Shown here: in pieces, positions 1 to 11,471 of the stretch
Numbering within the stretch: position 1 is the first letter of the stretch
Layout: each line of letters begins with the position of its first letter
Assembly: GCA_947650285.1 (NCBI GenBank)
Contig: CANTFL010001052.1
Location: forward strand, 62,001-126,000
From: Hyaloperonospora brassicae
Taxonomy: Eukaryota > Oomycota > Peronosporomycetes > Peronosporales > Peronosporaceae
DNA length: 64,000 nucleotides
Direction: 5' to 3'
Notes under the pieces: model-generated
Seen by the model: the letters and a program-made list of their open reading frames with translations, nothing else
What the model was told of the DNA's origin: nothing
Database searches by the model: none
Position numbers and translations under genes: made by a program

Positions 1-120
1 GCGCATCTAAGCAACAAATGTCTTTTTCGTAAGTGAAATCCGCAAGGCTTGAACACATGGGCTCCATCCACTCGAAATATTCTAGTGGCGATTTTTTAGC
101 ATTGCCTGTTTTTCAACAAA

Positions 121-1830
121 CCTACCGGCATCTTCCTGTGATGAAGTCGATCTCACAAAATTGTTTGTGTAAGGGTCGATCTTCCACTTGCCCAGACTTG
201 CCGACTCAAGGAGGGGGTACTCCGATCCGTGTCTTGTTGTATAACCTTGTGCTCACCTTGTGTACCCGTCGGTTGGGCTGGCTTAAGCTCTTCGTAATGG
301 CCTTGGGAGATGTCGATCTTGCTGAGAGGTTACGTTGAGCGTTCGCTTCCGGTGCGTAAATATTAACACCATAAACAGGGGTTCTGCGATCTTGATCTTG
401 AGTCGCGGCAGTCACTATTTGGCGATGTCGTGATCCCGATCTTGAATCACACCGATCTCGATCTGTCTTCGGGATCGGGGTCTTTGCTGCGCGGAAATCT
501 ATACTCAGCAAATAGTTATCTTGCGTCAATATTGCCTTAAGATCGGTCTGATCTGGTCTTGGGATCGGCCGATCTTGCTGGAAGTGCGCAATGTGGGCCA
601 GATAGGTATCATGTTTCGCCAAAATGAAACGTGTGGATCTATCCGCTAGATTTCTTCGATCTTGCTCGGTCTTGTCGTGGACTCCTTATATTGATCTTCT
701 GATCACTTGATCTGTCTCGCGATCCTATAATTAAAATCCTTTTCCTTTACCGTTGTTTGGTGCTACCCTAGCAGTTTGAGTTGAGTTGAGTTGACCTAAC
801 CCCACCTTGGCCAATCGTCCAAGATGGGTACACGAAACACGGTGCGGTGACGTCTCTTGATCGACGGGAGGCCAAATATCCTGCCCGGAAGAGAAGTCTG
901 AGACGTGCTTTATTTGTATAAAACGGTAAGTGTTTATTATCCAACCAAATTAATAGATAACCTATCTTTACGCTTATAACAAACTGCAGGTCACTCTACA
1001 AACCGATATCATCTTTAAGCTTGACCGCCCCCTTGACACGTGTCGAAATTTCGTTACCTGTACTCCAACAATAGCGCCAATATTCCCGATTTCGTACCTA
1101 AACGCCAAAACAGGACCAAATTCCAAATATGGTACCGAAAGTCCGAGATAGTACGCAAATGCCGAATGTGTCTAAATCCATTTTGCGACGTCAATTCAAC
1201 CGACTTCCACTGGCTCTTTCGATCTGGCTTTCGGTCTGAATTTTTGAGCCATCACTCATGGATCTTCAAACAACATATTCATCATAATCCAATAGTCTCA
1301 TCATCGGCAATTTTATAATCAGCAGGGAACATGACCGATCTAGTGCCTAATTTGAGATCGTTGAGGATCGACACTGTACAATTCAGCAGTAGATGTTCTT
1401 ATGTTCATTTTACGAGCTCCAATACCATCCTTAAGGGTTTATCTGGTCCACGAGACCCTCCACATGTCTTAGAATAACTCCCTGGACTCCCAAGAGCATT
1501 CACACTTCCAGATCGGGCTTTAATTAACCAAAATCAGTACTATCATTGTGAGACCGGTGAAGAGTATCACCGATCTTCAGGATGTTACACCTTTGTACCA
1601 GATCACACCTTGTAAATCACCTATATCTGCGACTCATCCCAGATCGCTCCATGGAAATCGATCTATTTGTCATCTTGTTCCAGATCGCTTTATAGAAATC
1701 CTTCTGGTTTGTCGTCTTGTCTCAGCTATCGCCCCGTCTCCGTCACCCTGGTAACAGTTGGAATGGCTCGTTGAGCCTCGTTGGTATCACCTTCCATCTC
1801 CTATTGGATCGCTAGATCACCCAGTGTCGT
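121..1830. repeat. GATC-rich degenerate repeat tract, no gene
   Basis: The tetramer GATC occurs about 21 times between 121 and 724, where about 2-3 are expected, and keeps recurring to about 1815. Many copies sit inside a longer word such as CGATCTTGCT (near 314, 569 and 657). No fixed period is obvious, so this looks like a decayed simple or short-unit repeat, perhaps part of a retroelement LTR. A short GAGTT minisatellite lies at 777-795. The open frames here are short and match nothing I recognise. Confidence 0.6.
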
Positions 1831-2954
1831 CTTCTGCCAGTAAGGGACGTCTCAACTGGGTGGTCACCGATTCACATCCCAAAATTGATTAGCGAATTTA
1901 CCACATTCCCATATGCTGAAGTGGAGAAGAAAAAATGTATGTCTCGTTCAGTTGATATAAAGTATGAATCCCACGTGAGGTCCTGACCCTAACTTGTATA
2001 TACTGCACGTTTTATGAACGATTCATAACGTTTATCAATGGACATTTATTGAACAAGTGGTAGGCATCGTTGGATATCGTTGCTGTCATCTGAGCCATTA
2101 TGGAACGAGTATGACATCGAACTCGTCATGAATAACGATTACGATAAATTCATCATCGTATTTTTATTCTTTAACATGTAATAGAATCTTACTGCACATT
2201 TCTTTATTGTTGTGAATGCACATGTTGCAAGGCTCGCCATTATATTCGTCAAGGGGTCCTTGCGCTCAGCATAGTGGATTCAACGATTCTATAGCTCAAC
2301 TCTTTCAAGTCACGAAGTGACGCTTACTTTGTCCATTCGACGTTCAAGTAGATGAGGAATAATATATCATGTTATGTTATTGGTCTCTGTCAAGAGACCC
2401 CAACAAGCCACGAATGGCGATATCACCGAGGATAACATCATTCGTTCAACCAAGTTTATATTCGGAATCATTGAAAGCGGGCAAATTCGCGCTTAGCGTA
2501 ATATCTTTCTTTCGCATCCATCATGTTAATTGCGATGATCAAGGTCACTGGACGGACCAATAATTTCTTTCAAGTGTAATGAGTATACATAATATTTGTT
2601 TAACTTAACAGCCCTTGTACCATAGAGTACAAATGTGCGTGCTTCCAGACCTTACGGATATATCACGTTCAGAGGAAGGCTGGCACCTGAGAAAGAAATT
2701 GCTCACAGTAAGGGTTATGAGAAATTGCAAATACGTGGTTAAGTCTCGATAATTAGCCTTCAATCATTTTACTTACAATATTTAAGCTACACACTCCCAA
2801 TGCAGAAACTCGCTTGTCACCCATTTCGCAGCAGCTAATAGTGTGTATTTGAGATTATGGTTTATAATTATCAATGACGGATCGGCACAAAATATTACCT
2901 CCCAATGTATATCTACTTCAATATCTGCTCGCAAGGGTAATATTATAAATTTAA
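1831..2954. other. Intergenic stretch with nothing recognisable
   Basis: AT-rich sequence with only short open frames on either strand. I see no conserved domain, RNA gene or clear repeat before the MITE that starts at 2955. Confidence 0.5.
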
Positions 2955-3800
2955 GGGAAAACAAAATTTTTTGCTCCATTTATCACGAAAATAAAAAATG
3001 CCCCACGTTTAATTAAACTTACGTCAATGTGGCACACACAAAACCATGCGTCCTTCATCATTTTCGTTTTTCCATTTTACGCCCGCGGCCAATACCCGCT
3101 CTGTTTGGGAAGCCGCGGAGAGGGTTCTTCCGCGGGCGTGCTGCGCTTGCAGCCATCAGCTGAAGGCGCGTACGCGGGATATGAGGGCGTAAACGCGTCT
3201 TCATATCATCGGTCGCGGCCGTAAACACAGATAACCGGTAACAATATTATTGATATCCATGCTATTGCTTTTGTTATTGTTGTTTCAATTGCTATTGTCA
3301 ATGCTGCTTCTGCTGCTCAGCCGCTGATTTTATTGTAGGTGACGTGGTTGCTATTGTTGCTCCGTTGGTGCTGCTACTGCTGCTTTTTTGCTGCGAGATG
3401 CAGTCGTTGCAGTGGATGGGGTCGCTTGCACGAAAGCCCGCAACACGCGCGTGCTGGTGCTCGATGACGGACAGTGTACGTGTGCGTGTGTGTATAGCTA
3501 GAAAAAGACGAGTGTGGTTCTGCTTTACCGAGATCATTTTATGACTAATGACACGGTTAGTATAACGATGGAATATAAGCAGCTTGCTCATACAAATTGC
3601 GTTTTTATCCATCTAACCACAGCAAGAATTTGTATCGATGTGCTGCGCTTAAGTTTATTGAAGTGTGGGCTGCATCATGATTCTGCTTTTGTCTACCACA
3701 TTAAGTTGAGTGTACTAGGACATGGGGCACAATTATAATTTCCAATAATCTGGGGGCATTTTTTATTTTCGTGATTAAATGGGGCATTTTTAATTCTCCC
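2955..3800. mobile_element. Non-autonomous DNA transposon (MITE), PIF/Harbinger-like
   Basis: The ends are inverted copies of each other. The best-preserved part is about 29 bp: CCATTTATCACGAAAATAAA continuing to GCCCC at 2976-3004, and its reverse complement at 3753-3782 with one extra base. The similarity extends outward, with more mismatches, to GGGA at 2955 and TCCC at 3800. The trinucleotide TAA flanks both ends (2952-2954 and 3801-3803), which suits the 3-bp TWA target duplication and GGG-starting termini of the PIF/Harbinger superfamily. A second, imperfect inverted pair (near 3074 and 3228, around CCGCGGCC) bounds a GC-rich inner segment. There is no transposase frame, so the element would have been moved in trans. 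The TIRs are seen directly; the family assignment is inferred. Confidence 0.6.
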
Positions 3801-4281
3801 TAAATTAAGTAAACTTTATCAATTTAGATAATGCCTACATCGACACAATTCGCCAATGACGTGAAACAAGCTCACCCCTACGCATTAAACGCTACACTTA
3901 TAAGTACGTGATGCATCTATAACGTTGACGTACCTAGAAAGGGTTGTCGAGTATGTTATAGGTTAACGAGTATGTTGTACTGACAATATTGCCGACTGCG
4001 AGCGATGTGACTAAGGTTGTCGAGAATGCTGTCGCCTAGACTTAGCTATAATTTACAAGAGCTGACAAACATGTTTGTGTAACACCATAAGTCACTGTAT
4101 GTTAGAGTGTTAAAGCGCGGCTTGCGCTCTCAAATAGCATCATTTTGCAAGACGTGAGTCACCGAATGGCAAAAGTGTTTTGTACGCGTAAAAGAGGGGA
4201 TCAGTACAAATATAGACATGATGGATGCATGGAAAAGCGAAAACAGAAATGTAGCAAAATTCAATTGAAACACACGGCTGT
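3801..4281. other. Intergenic, 3' flank of the RxLR gene
   Basis: AT-rich sequence with no convincing open frame or repeat between the MITE and the stop codon of the effector gene. Confidence 0.5.
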
Positions 4282-4872
4282 CTATGTGCTCACGTACTTG
4301 TTTGCTTTCTTCTCCATGGGTATAATGTCATAGTATATCCTATACTTATTCAGCATTTCATCCACAGATTTGGTGCGAGTGGCGTCAGCCTTGTAGAGCC
4401 AACGCTCAAGTCTTTGGGGATAAATGTCCTTCGAACTCCACTTTTTAAACACTTGATACTGCAAGTGATCCGGTTGTGTTGCCAAATTCTTCAACCATGC
4501 GTCGAAGTCTTTGAGTTTCTTCGTACCAACACCACCCCTATAAATTTTCATCTGGTTCTTCAATCGTTTTTTGTCCAGCTTGGGCTGCTTCAGGACCACC
4601 GGTTTCGGGATAGATGAACTCCTGCTAGACGACCTTGTGTTGCCGAGAAACGAAGAAAAAAATCTCCCGAAAAGCCTCGCTTCCTCTGGTTCGCTGCTCT
4701 CTCGTGTAGAGTCTAGCGCCCGCAAGGACCGGTCGTTTTCATCTGTACGACCACCTATGGAAGAGCGCAGATAGGGGGTCAACGTCTCCGTCGTCGTTGC
4801 CGTGGACATGGCATTGCAGCGAAGAAGAAGCGCAATCGCCAGTGTGGACAACAGCTTCCCTGGCAGGTGCAT
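4282..4872 (-). CDS. RxLR-type secreted effector protein
   Basis: A 196-residue protein predicted to be secreted and delivered into plant cells. The N-terminus (MHLPGKLLSTLAIALLLRCN) is a typical signal peptide, with probable cleavage after CNA at residue 21. It is followed by RSLR (48-51), a canonical RxLR, and then EEAR (63-66), a dEER-like motif, in the usual order and spacing. The C-terminal half is lysine-rich and helical-looking. W145, the P at 152 and the tyrosines at 177-181 resemble a WY-fold unit, though that is only a reading. The frame extends 59 codons upstream, but I chose the ATG at 4872 because it puts the signal peptide at the N-terminus. No intron is present, as is usual for RxLR genes. 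It sits alone in a gene-sparse, repeat-bearing stretch, a common setting for such effectors. Host target unknown. Confidence 0.85.
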   Translation of the reverse strand: MHLPGKLLSTLAIALLLRCNAMSTATTTETLTPYLRSSIGGRTDENDRSLRALDSTRESSEPEEARLFGRFFSSFLGNTRSSSRSSSIPKPVVLKQPKLDKKRLKNQMKIYRGGVGTKKLKDFDAWLKNLATQPDHLQYQVFKKWSSKDIYPQRLERWLYKADATRTKSVDEMLNKYRIYYDIIPMEKKANKYVST

Positions 4873-5060
4873 CTGGGCCGAAGAGACGAGGAATGGAAGT
4901 GAGCGCTGTGGTGCAAATTGCGGAATGGAAGAAAAGCGGTCATGCTCGTCTACGTCCTTTGGTCTTCGTATGATCGAACGTTCGACTTCGTTCTCAACTG
5001 CTGTTTGCAGATAAGAACGATGATGCGTATCTTTGTATCGCGACGTCAACGGGAGAGGTC

Positions 5061-5118
5061 TTGGTACAACAGTACGATGCGGCTATCCATCGATAGCCGC
5101 ATCGTGCTGTTGTGCCAA
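5061..5118. repeat. Long near-perfect hairpin upstream of the RxLR gene
   Basis: Left arm 5061-5087 and right arm 5092-5118 pair over 27 bp around the 4-base loop CATC. The only two departures are T/G positions, which would be G-U wobble pairs in a plus-strand RNA. The hairpin begins 189 bp upstream of the effector start codon. It could be a tiny fold-back element, a small-RNA precursor or a promoter-associated palindrome; the sequence alone does not decide. Confidence 0.75.
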
Positions 5119-7797
5119 GGGATGAACCATACGATTCCTCGTACGACAGAAGCCCGAGCGTTGGCTGAAAGCTTTCGAAGCGAAATTTTTCGCTTGCTGG
5201 GGACACATTGTAATCAGCAGACGCCCTTAAAGTTGACAGGCTGAGAGCTGCCCTGGCCATGAATAAACCGCGTGACGCTGTGACGCAAGATAGAGAGGGT
5301 GTGTCACGTTGTTACCGACCACCTTGCGTCTGTCCACCAATCAGCCTCATTTATTACCGATGGGACATATCTATCGTATGGCTCGCGTGCGCAGGTCGCG
5401 TACAAACGTTTGTTCCTCTGGAACGTCGGGCTAGTGGTGGTCTATGTCGTGCGATTGACGACGAAAGTGTGGACAGAAGCGAGGGTGAGCACCCCATCTC
5501 CCAATTACTGCGAGATTCGTGACGAGAACACCGGGTGTATGGTCGACACCACTCTAACGAACTGGGGCATTCCATTCGATTACGACAAAGGTAGATGTCA
5601 CGGTAGACTCGCGATAGTAAAGTCACGCTGCTTTCGTGCCTGCTCAGCGCCGAATGTCGCTGATGCAGGCACTTCAGCAGACGGTTTGTTTGTTCTACCG
5701 GGAAGACCTGTGCGTGCAGCCTATCCTCCAATGATCGGCGGACGGTAGAAGAGACGTGGCGTAATGTTGTCGCAAATACGTGTAACAAAGCCGGTCGAGT
5801 AAAGTCCGACGTAACGCTCGTTCGTGACATCGCAGCTGTACTCACCTTGTCGCTAAGCGTGAGCGTTTCTGGTCCATGGAACAAAATTTTCGGAAGGTCA
5901 CCCTCTCAAACGGCGCTAGCGTACATGAATCTGCGAGAAAGTGAATGCAACGAAGCATTCGGAAGCTGTTATCTAGTTTACTCTGAAAGAGCCGCACCAC
6001 AGTCTTTATTTCGCCTCCATTGGATGAACTCTGATCGTGCAGGTTATGGCTGAATGATCGGATGGAAACTAATCTTCATGGCGAGTTTTATCATTGATTG
6101 ACGAGAGCTCAAAGCATGCTTTCAAATGTCTACGATAGAGCTGATCCAATTAAAAAACACGATGAAGGATCAACGTGAACCTACGACGTACCCAATATAC
6201 TAAACGTGATGCGGGGACACGTGTAGAGACATGATGGTCTTGCATCATATCCACTTATGGGTCCGTAAAAGTGCTTTCGAAAAGAAAGGGTCCATGCGGA
6301 ATGTACAGATCGATGAGGCATTTGTACCAAATTGCGTACAGACATGCTCTGTCTACCTCGAGACTATTCGCTATCAGCAGGACGCTACATCGCGCGTGTA
6401 GGCATCATTGATCGGAGTAAGCACACCCGGTACGCTAGAAATGGACGAAACATGAGATATCAAGGATGCTTTGTTCAAGTGTTGTACAAATTCGCTTCGT
6501 TGGAAGACGAGCGACGAGGTCGTACCACCCAACAAGATCTTGACGGACGGGCTGTTTAGAAAGCGTGATGGGTGCCAACGCCACGTATGCGCGGTACCAG
6601 TGGTAGACCACGTATAGGACCACATGAAGCGAAGCCCAGAAAGGCCAGCAGCAGAAATAAATGTGCACAGCTAAAAGTTGTGCTCTCTTTGCTTCTTGCA
6701 GATGCAAACATCGTTCACTGACCGATTTTGTCCATGCGTTTTAGGTTGCCAGATTCGTATCTGCGTCAAGTGCTCGTGGCTGCTCTACAAGAACGCAATG
6801 CAGAGCAGCAGGTAAGAATCTCCACCACATGTCAATCCGTTCCACATGGCGCACACATTCTTCGAACTACCGCATGGCGCTCACCAAACCACGTGAGCCG
6901 GCGTATGTATTGTACGCGTAAAAGTCGCGCTCAGACCAATAGTGTGGCAAGTTAGCTTCACCATGTAACTGAAGTGGATGTGGTCAAGAAGCCAAGGCAG
7001 AAGCTTGACGTAAGTGTGACTTAACTCATGATTTGGACGTAACTTGCCAAGCCATGCGCTCGTGCGGTATCGCTTTTGCAATTCCTGCAACAACAACGTT
7101 GCTCGCTATGTTCAGCTCTATTGACGGCAAGCGTACACGTCCGAGCTATCATTTGTTGACCAGCAAAGGTGCTGCGCTCCGACACAGATGTTTGCGTCGC
7201 TTCTAGCACAGTCTCCACCGATGAAGCAGTGTGCGGGATCGAAACAGATAGGCGCCTTGTCTTCCTGTAAGCACGTTGGCAAACACAACCGTGCTGTTTA
7301 TGTACACGTCGAGTTCGGCTCAGTGTCGGTCAAAGAGGACAACCCGTGTATTCGACTCCTCGTCGGATCCTTTTGAATGCTGACCGACGCAGGTCAAGGT
7401 GCACTATCTCGATTCAAGTTACCCGTAGTGAGAATCGAGTCGCAGACAGAAGATGACCCACCCAATCAACAGTTATACGACTGTAGGTGCGACTCTATTT
7501 CTCGCGTTGATGGCTGATCAATTGTGCTCACATTGCATGCGCCCACTTCGTATGACGCTAGCATGGCATCACTTTCGGCCCTATCGCCGCAACAACACCG
7601 AATAATAGTACGGCCATGCTTTGGATAACAGCAGTTGTAGCTACATTTTTGGCTGACCTTAGTTGCCTCTGCGACGCGGTCCGACGGTCTGAGTGGATGT
7701 CTCGATTTGCCGGGACCGCGGATGCCACCTGAAGTGTTTGCATCCAGGAGCTACATACAGTTACCCCCCCCCCCTCCCGTGTCACCGTCCTGCACGA

Positions 7798-7888
7798 TGG
7801 ATTACGGATAGTGCGAGGTGCTTGCAGGCCACCAGGGCAAAGTGGATCATGGATAGTGCGAGGTGCTTTGCAGGCCGTCAGGGCAAAG
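7798..7888. repeat. Tandem duplication, 45/46-bp unit, two copies
   Basis: Copies at 7798-7842 and 7843-7888 share GGATAGTGCGAGGTGCTT and GCAGGCC plus AGGGCAAAG with few differences. No gene overlaps it. Confidence 0.75.
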
Positions 7889-8978
7889 CCTTCTTCCCAG
7901 CCTGCAGTATCACTGTACTTCATGTCGGGTCTACGAGCTTACCCGGCTCTAAACACCGTGTCCTTTTGCGCTGCGCCCTTCTCCACTCGACCTTTGGATG
8001 AGTTGTGCGGGGCCAGCAGAAGGTGTCATCATACAGTGCAGACATGATCTAGCATGCACAGAGACACTTCCAGTGGTACGAGACTTCACAATGGTCATCC
8101 TCCGTTGCTCGATCATCCAGGCCGGTCGAACGGCCGATTGTGGTGTCGAGTCGAGTTGTAGTTCCATGAAAGTCAAGCGGATAACACCCGAAGCAGCTGC
8201 TTGCAAGATCCTGATCTGAGCACTCTGTTGTCCTTGCTACGTGACGGACTCCTCTTGTTGGAGCTTTGGGGCACCTAGTGAAGAAACAGACGGCTCATAT
8301 GTCAGCAACAACCACAAATGACGGCTTGTGTTGACTCTGCCAACATTTTTGTTTGTCGGACGACTTGCGGTAGTATGGCGATTTGTTGGACACCAGTGTG
8401 ATGGTGAGTATCAATAGGGAGATGTTTCTCACCCTCAACTAGGTCGTGTCGCGTTCGATCGCTGACGTATCATCGAATTGGATGCTTTTTAGAATTAGCG
8501 TAGTACTACGACTCGAGAACATCACAAAACAACAATGTACAGCTCGTGCAAAAATGGATACCACGGGCCGCACAAAACTCTCAAACTTTGCTGTTCGTTG
8601 CCATGAGTCACGTTGGGAACACTCAAGTTACGATACCGTCCTATGGCAACAATGAGTGCCACGTACTTTTCCATGTCAATGTCACATAGACGCTTTCCTG
8701 TTACTCTCAATAGACTGCGCCTGCAACAATGCTACGAAGTGCAGCCGGTAGTTCTATGACAATCTCTGCATTTGCTTCCCACGGTATCACGTACATACCG
8801 TTTCATCTCTACGCTGTCTACCTATGAGGCAAAATATAGTGCTTGCTTGACTGCACTAGCTTTGTCAAGCAATGCGACTACTGGTCCGTTTGCATTCCCT
8901 TTGTGCAATGGCCGACGTCAGAACAACGAACGTGCGCGATTCTGCGGTACTACCAAACGTGAGCTGCAGAATCGTAGT

Positions 8979-10442
8979 CTACAGCGACACTGACTCACGC
9001 TGTTGCTTATTCAGCGAGCGTGAGACTGCGACTACTGGCGGTCTGAGCTCGCACTTGTTGTCCAGCAGATGCAAATACTTTGCTCTCAAAGGCGTTGGCT
9101 TGCTGAGTACGAGCTCGATCTCTACCACTTGGTCCCTTGTCTGGCGCAACTCCTCCGTCAGAGCATCGTACCGGTCCTGGTCGAACTTCGCCCTAGCCAT
9201 CTGCTTCTCAAGACGTCGAGTGTGTACGTAGTGATATATGTTCTCGTACTCGTATTCCTGATTCGTGATACTCCACCACGCGTAGCCAAGAATAGAGACA
9301 CCAAAGCCTGTAAAGTACGTCACTGGCTCCATGATATCCCACGAAAAGTGAATAAACGACAGCCAGAAGTACAGTCCAAAAGCGCCGACGAGCGATGTGG
9401 ACAGTCCGTACGCAATGATATCTGCTTGCCGTGTTGCCGCGCTCTCTAGCTCCCGGCGCAAGTGTACGAGTGCCACGTGCTCCGGCGTCAGCGCCCGAAT
9501 CTTCTCCAGCAGTGCCTCTCGCTGCTGTTCAAAGAGCTGCGACGACATTGGCGACAGTCCAATGGATTCCAAGTACGAGTCCAAAATACTGCGTGGCTGC
9601 AAAAACACGGACTGGGTCAAGTCCTTATCGTCTGACTTGCCAAAGAAGAAGACAATCCCGGACTGATGGAAGGCCTGCAGTACGTCCATCGCTTGTTTCT
9701 TGGGAATCCCTCTTTCCTCACACTTTTGGACGAAGTCCCAGTAGCTGATTTTCCACTTGCCCAGTCTCTCCAGGTCGCTCCGCAGCATAATAATGGCAGA
9801 CTTCTGCGCCACCGAGCGGACGTCCAAGTCGCCGTCATCACTGAGACTGAGGTACGCATTGCCTGTAAACACAGGTGCACGCACAGGCAGCACGTGGTCG
9901 TTCAGTAGCAGCTCAAAGTCGTCCGTCAAGACTTTCTGCAACGAATCCGTCGGGTCAAACAGTTTTCCTCGCGTGGACCGGATGGCTACATTTTGCACTG
10001 ACTCGTCCTCGGCTTCAATCTGATGGATCACATCGGCGACCGTGGTCTCTGTTGCCCCACCACGACCGAGTGGACAAAAAAGCACAAGTTGCATCGAGAA
10101 AAGCAGACACAAAAGCAACAAGTTATTGCATGACAACACTTGTGCTGGTTTCGATATCCGTTCCTACCGTACAAAACAAAAAAAGCACAAAAAAGAAGAG
10201 TACGTACCAAGTGGAAGGCGAAAGACCCGCTCTTCGTCGAAACCGTTTAGGGGTAGAGGGACCGCCAACGAGCACGTCCCGTCGTGGTACGTGAGCGCAA
10301 TAGCCCGCGCATGTCGGTACTGGAAGGAAGAAAACGCCGAGAAAAGGTGTGGCAAATGGACCGACGTAAGTGTCGATGGAACAACGCGGCGCGAGAGCGG
10401 ACGGGCACAGGCTGCGCCCGTGAGGAGACGATGACACCACAT
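8979..10442 (-). CDS. MCU: Mitochondrial calcium uniporter pore protein (MCU family)
   Basis: Predicted Ca2+-selective channel of the mitochondrial inner membrane. Two exons: 10208-10442 (78 codons plus 1 base) and 8979-10048, with an intron at 10049-10207 (GTACGT...CAACAG, phase 1) that rebuilds a Glu codon at the join. The product is 434 residues. The N-terminus is Arg-rich and acid-poor with many Ser/Leu, as expected for a matrix presequence. The signature WDIMEP sits at about 315-320, between two transmembrane segments (about 289-310 and 322-338); its Asp and Glu form the selectivity filter in this family. A charged coiled-coil-like stretch follows. A 386-codon open frame beginning inside the intron would give a false hydrophobic N-terminus. 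The ATG at 10442 adds the family-like segment LTYHDGTCSLAVPLPLNGF, so the spliced model is preferred. Confidence 0.9.
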
Positions 10443-11471
10443 GGGAATGTGTGTGGGACGTTGCGGTTGTTCGGTGGGGAAAAACGAGCGACACGAAAGG
10501 AGTCAGAGCGTCTGTCGGAATGAGCATTTGTACGCACAAACGCAGCTGCAAAATGCTCTTTTTTTATCTTGCAAGCACTCTTTCGCTCTCGTTGCGTGCG
10601 TCCACTTTGGCCGAAGTTGACGATAGACGGCACTGATGTGGCCGCGTGGTTTCTATCGAGTATCTGCGACGATAGAAAGATGTGAGGCAGTTGGGTTGCA
10701 TCTCATGTTGTGTAGCATCGAAGGGTGGACAAAGTGAGCGAGATCGTATGGCGCATTTCTAACTGGTCTTGCGTCTCGTTTTAGAATGATGTAGCAGTGA
10801 ATGAGCGAATACGTATATCATATTAAAAGTTCTCGAGCGCGTGGCCTCGATCAAAGACACGTCGCTCGATGTTTTAAATGGCCTGAACGACTGTCTCTGT
10901 CGACCCGTTTGCGATCGCGTCATCGAAGCGAATTCGGTCGCGGACAGGTCGTTTTTCGTAGCTTTCTGTTGCGTTTCTTCTGTGGCTTCTTCTGCTATAT
11001 GTGCGCCAAGCATCTACGCGGTTGGTACCTATAAGCTGCATCGATTCTTCGCAGCCTCGAGCTCTCTCAAGTGGGTATCGATAGAGCTCACAGGAGCTTT
11101 CGCCCTTTTCACCAGTTCATTTTTCTTGCATGCATACGTATAGAAAAAAAATGACAATGGCTAGCCGTAAATCAATCATACAGCTTGTCTCGAATCCCGC
11201 TGCTCCTAAAGCTTACGAATCGCGTCACCGGCATTGGCCGATCGGAGTTCCAGCCGCGGCTTTTCACATTTGTTACTAAAGGCCATGTCGCTCGGCTTTG
11301 GCACAAGGTCGGCTGACAAAGCGCTGAAGTAGCAGCAGCTGCCGAAGCGTCTTTCTTTCCCGTTACACCTCGATTCAGTGACATCATCGTTCCCAGTGGG
11401 GTTTTCTTCTTCTTCTTCTTCTTCGTCTTTCTCTCTCCTATTCCAACATTTACGTTGCAGTATTGTCAGAA
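10443..11471. other. Intergenic between divergent MCU and the small three-exon gene
   Basis: Must hold both promoters. A CTTCTTCTT pyrimidine tract at about 11,406-11,436 ends in TTTACGTTGCAG at 11,460, twelve bases before the next start codon. That is a plausible 3' splice site of a 5'UTR intron. No gene-like frame is seen. Confidence 0.4.

Larger units (their letters stand above)
4873..8978. other. Long intergenic region, no supported gene
   Basis: About 4.1 kb between the effector and the MCU gene. Apart from the hairpin at 5061-5118, a 45-bp duplication at 7798-7888 and a run of about a dozen Cs near 7764-7775, I see nothing. The open frames of 70-180 codons overlap one another on both strands. 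Those I checked lack an ATG in a sensible place, and none carries a recognisable domain. Confidence 0.5.

Noticed and set aside
10028..10139. Hydrophobic N-terminus MLSCNNLLLLCLLFSM for the uniporter protein
   Set aside because: This is translated intron. The spliced exon 1 restores family-like sequence and a mitochondrial presequence.
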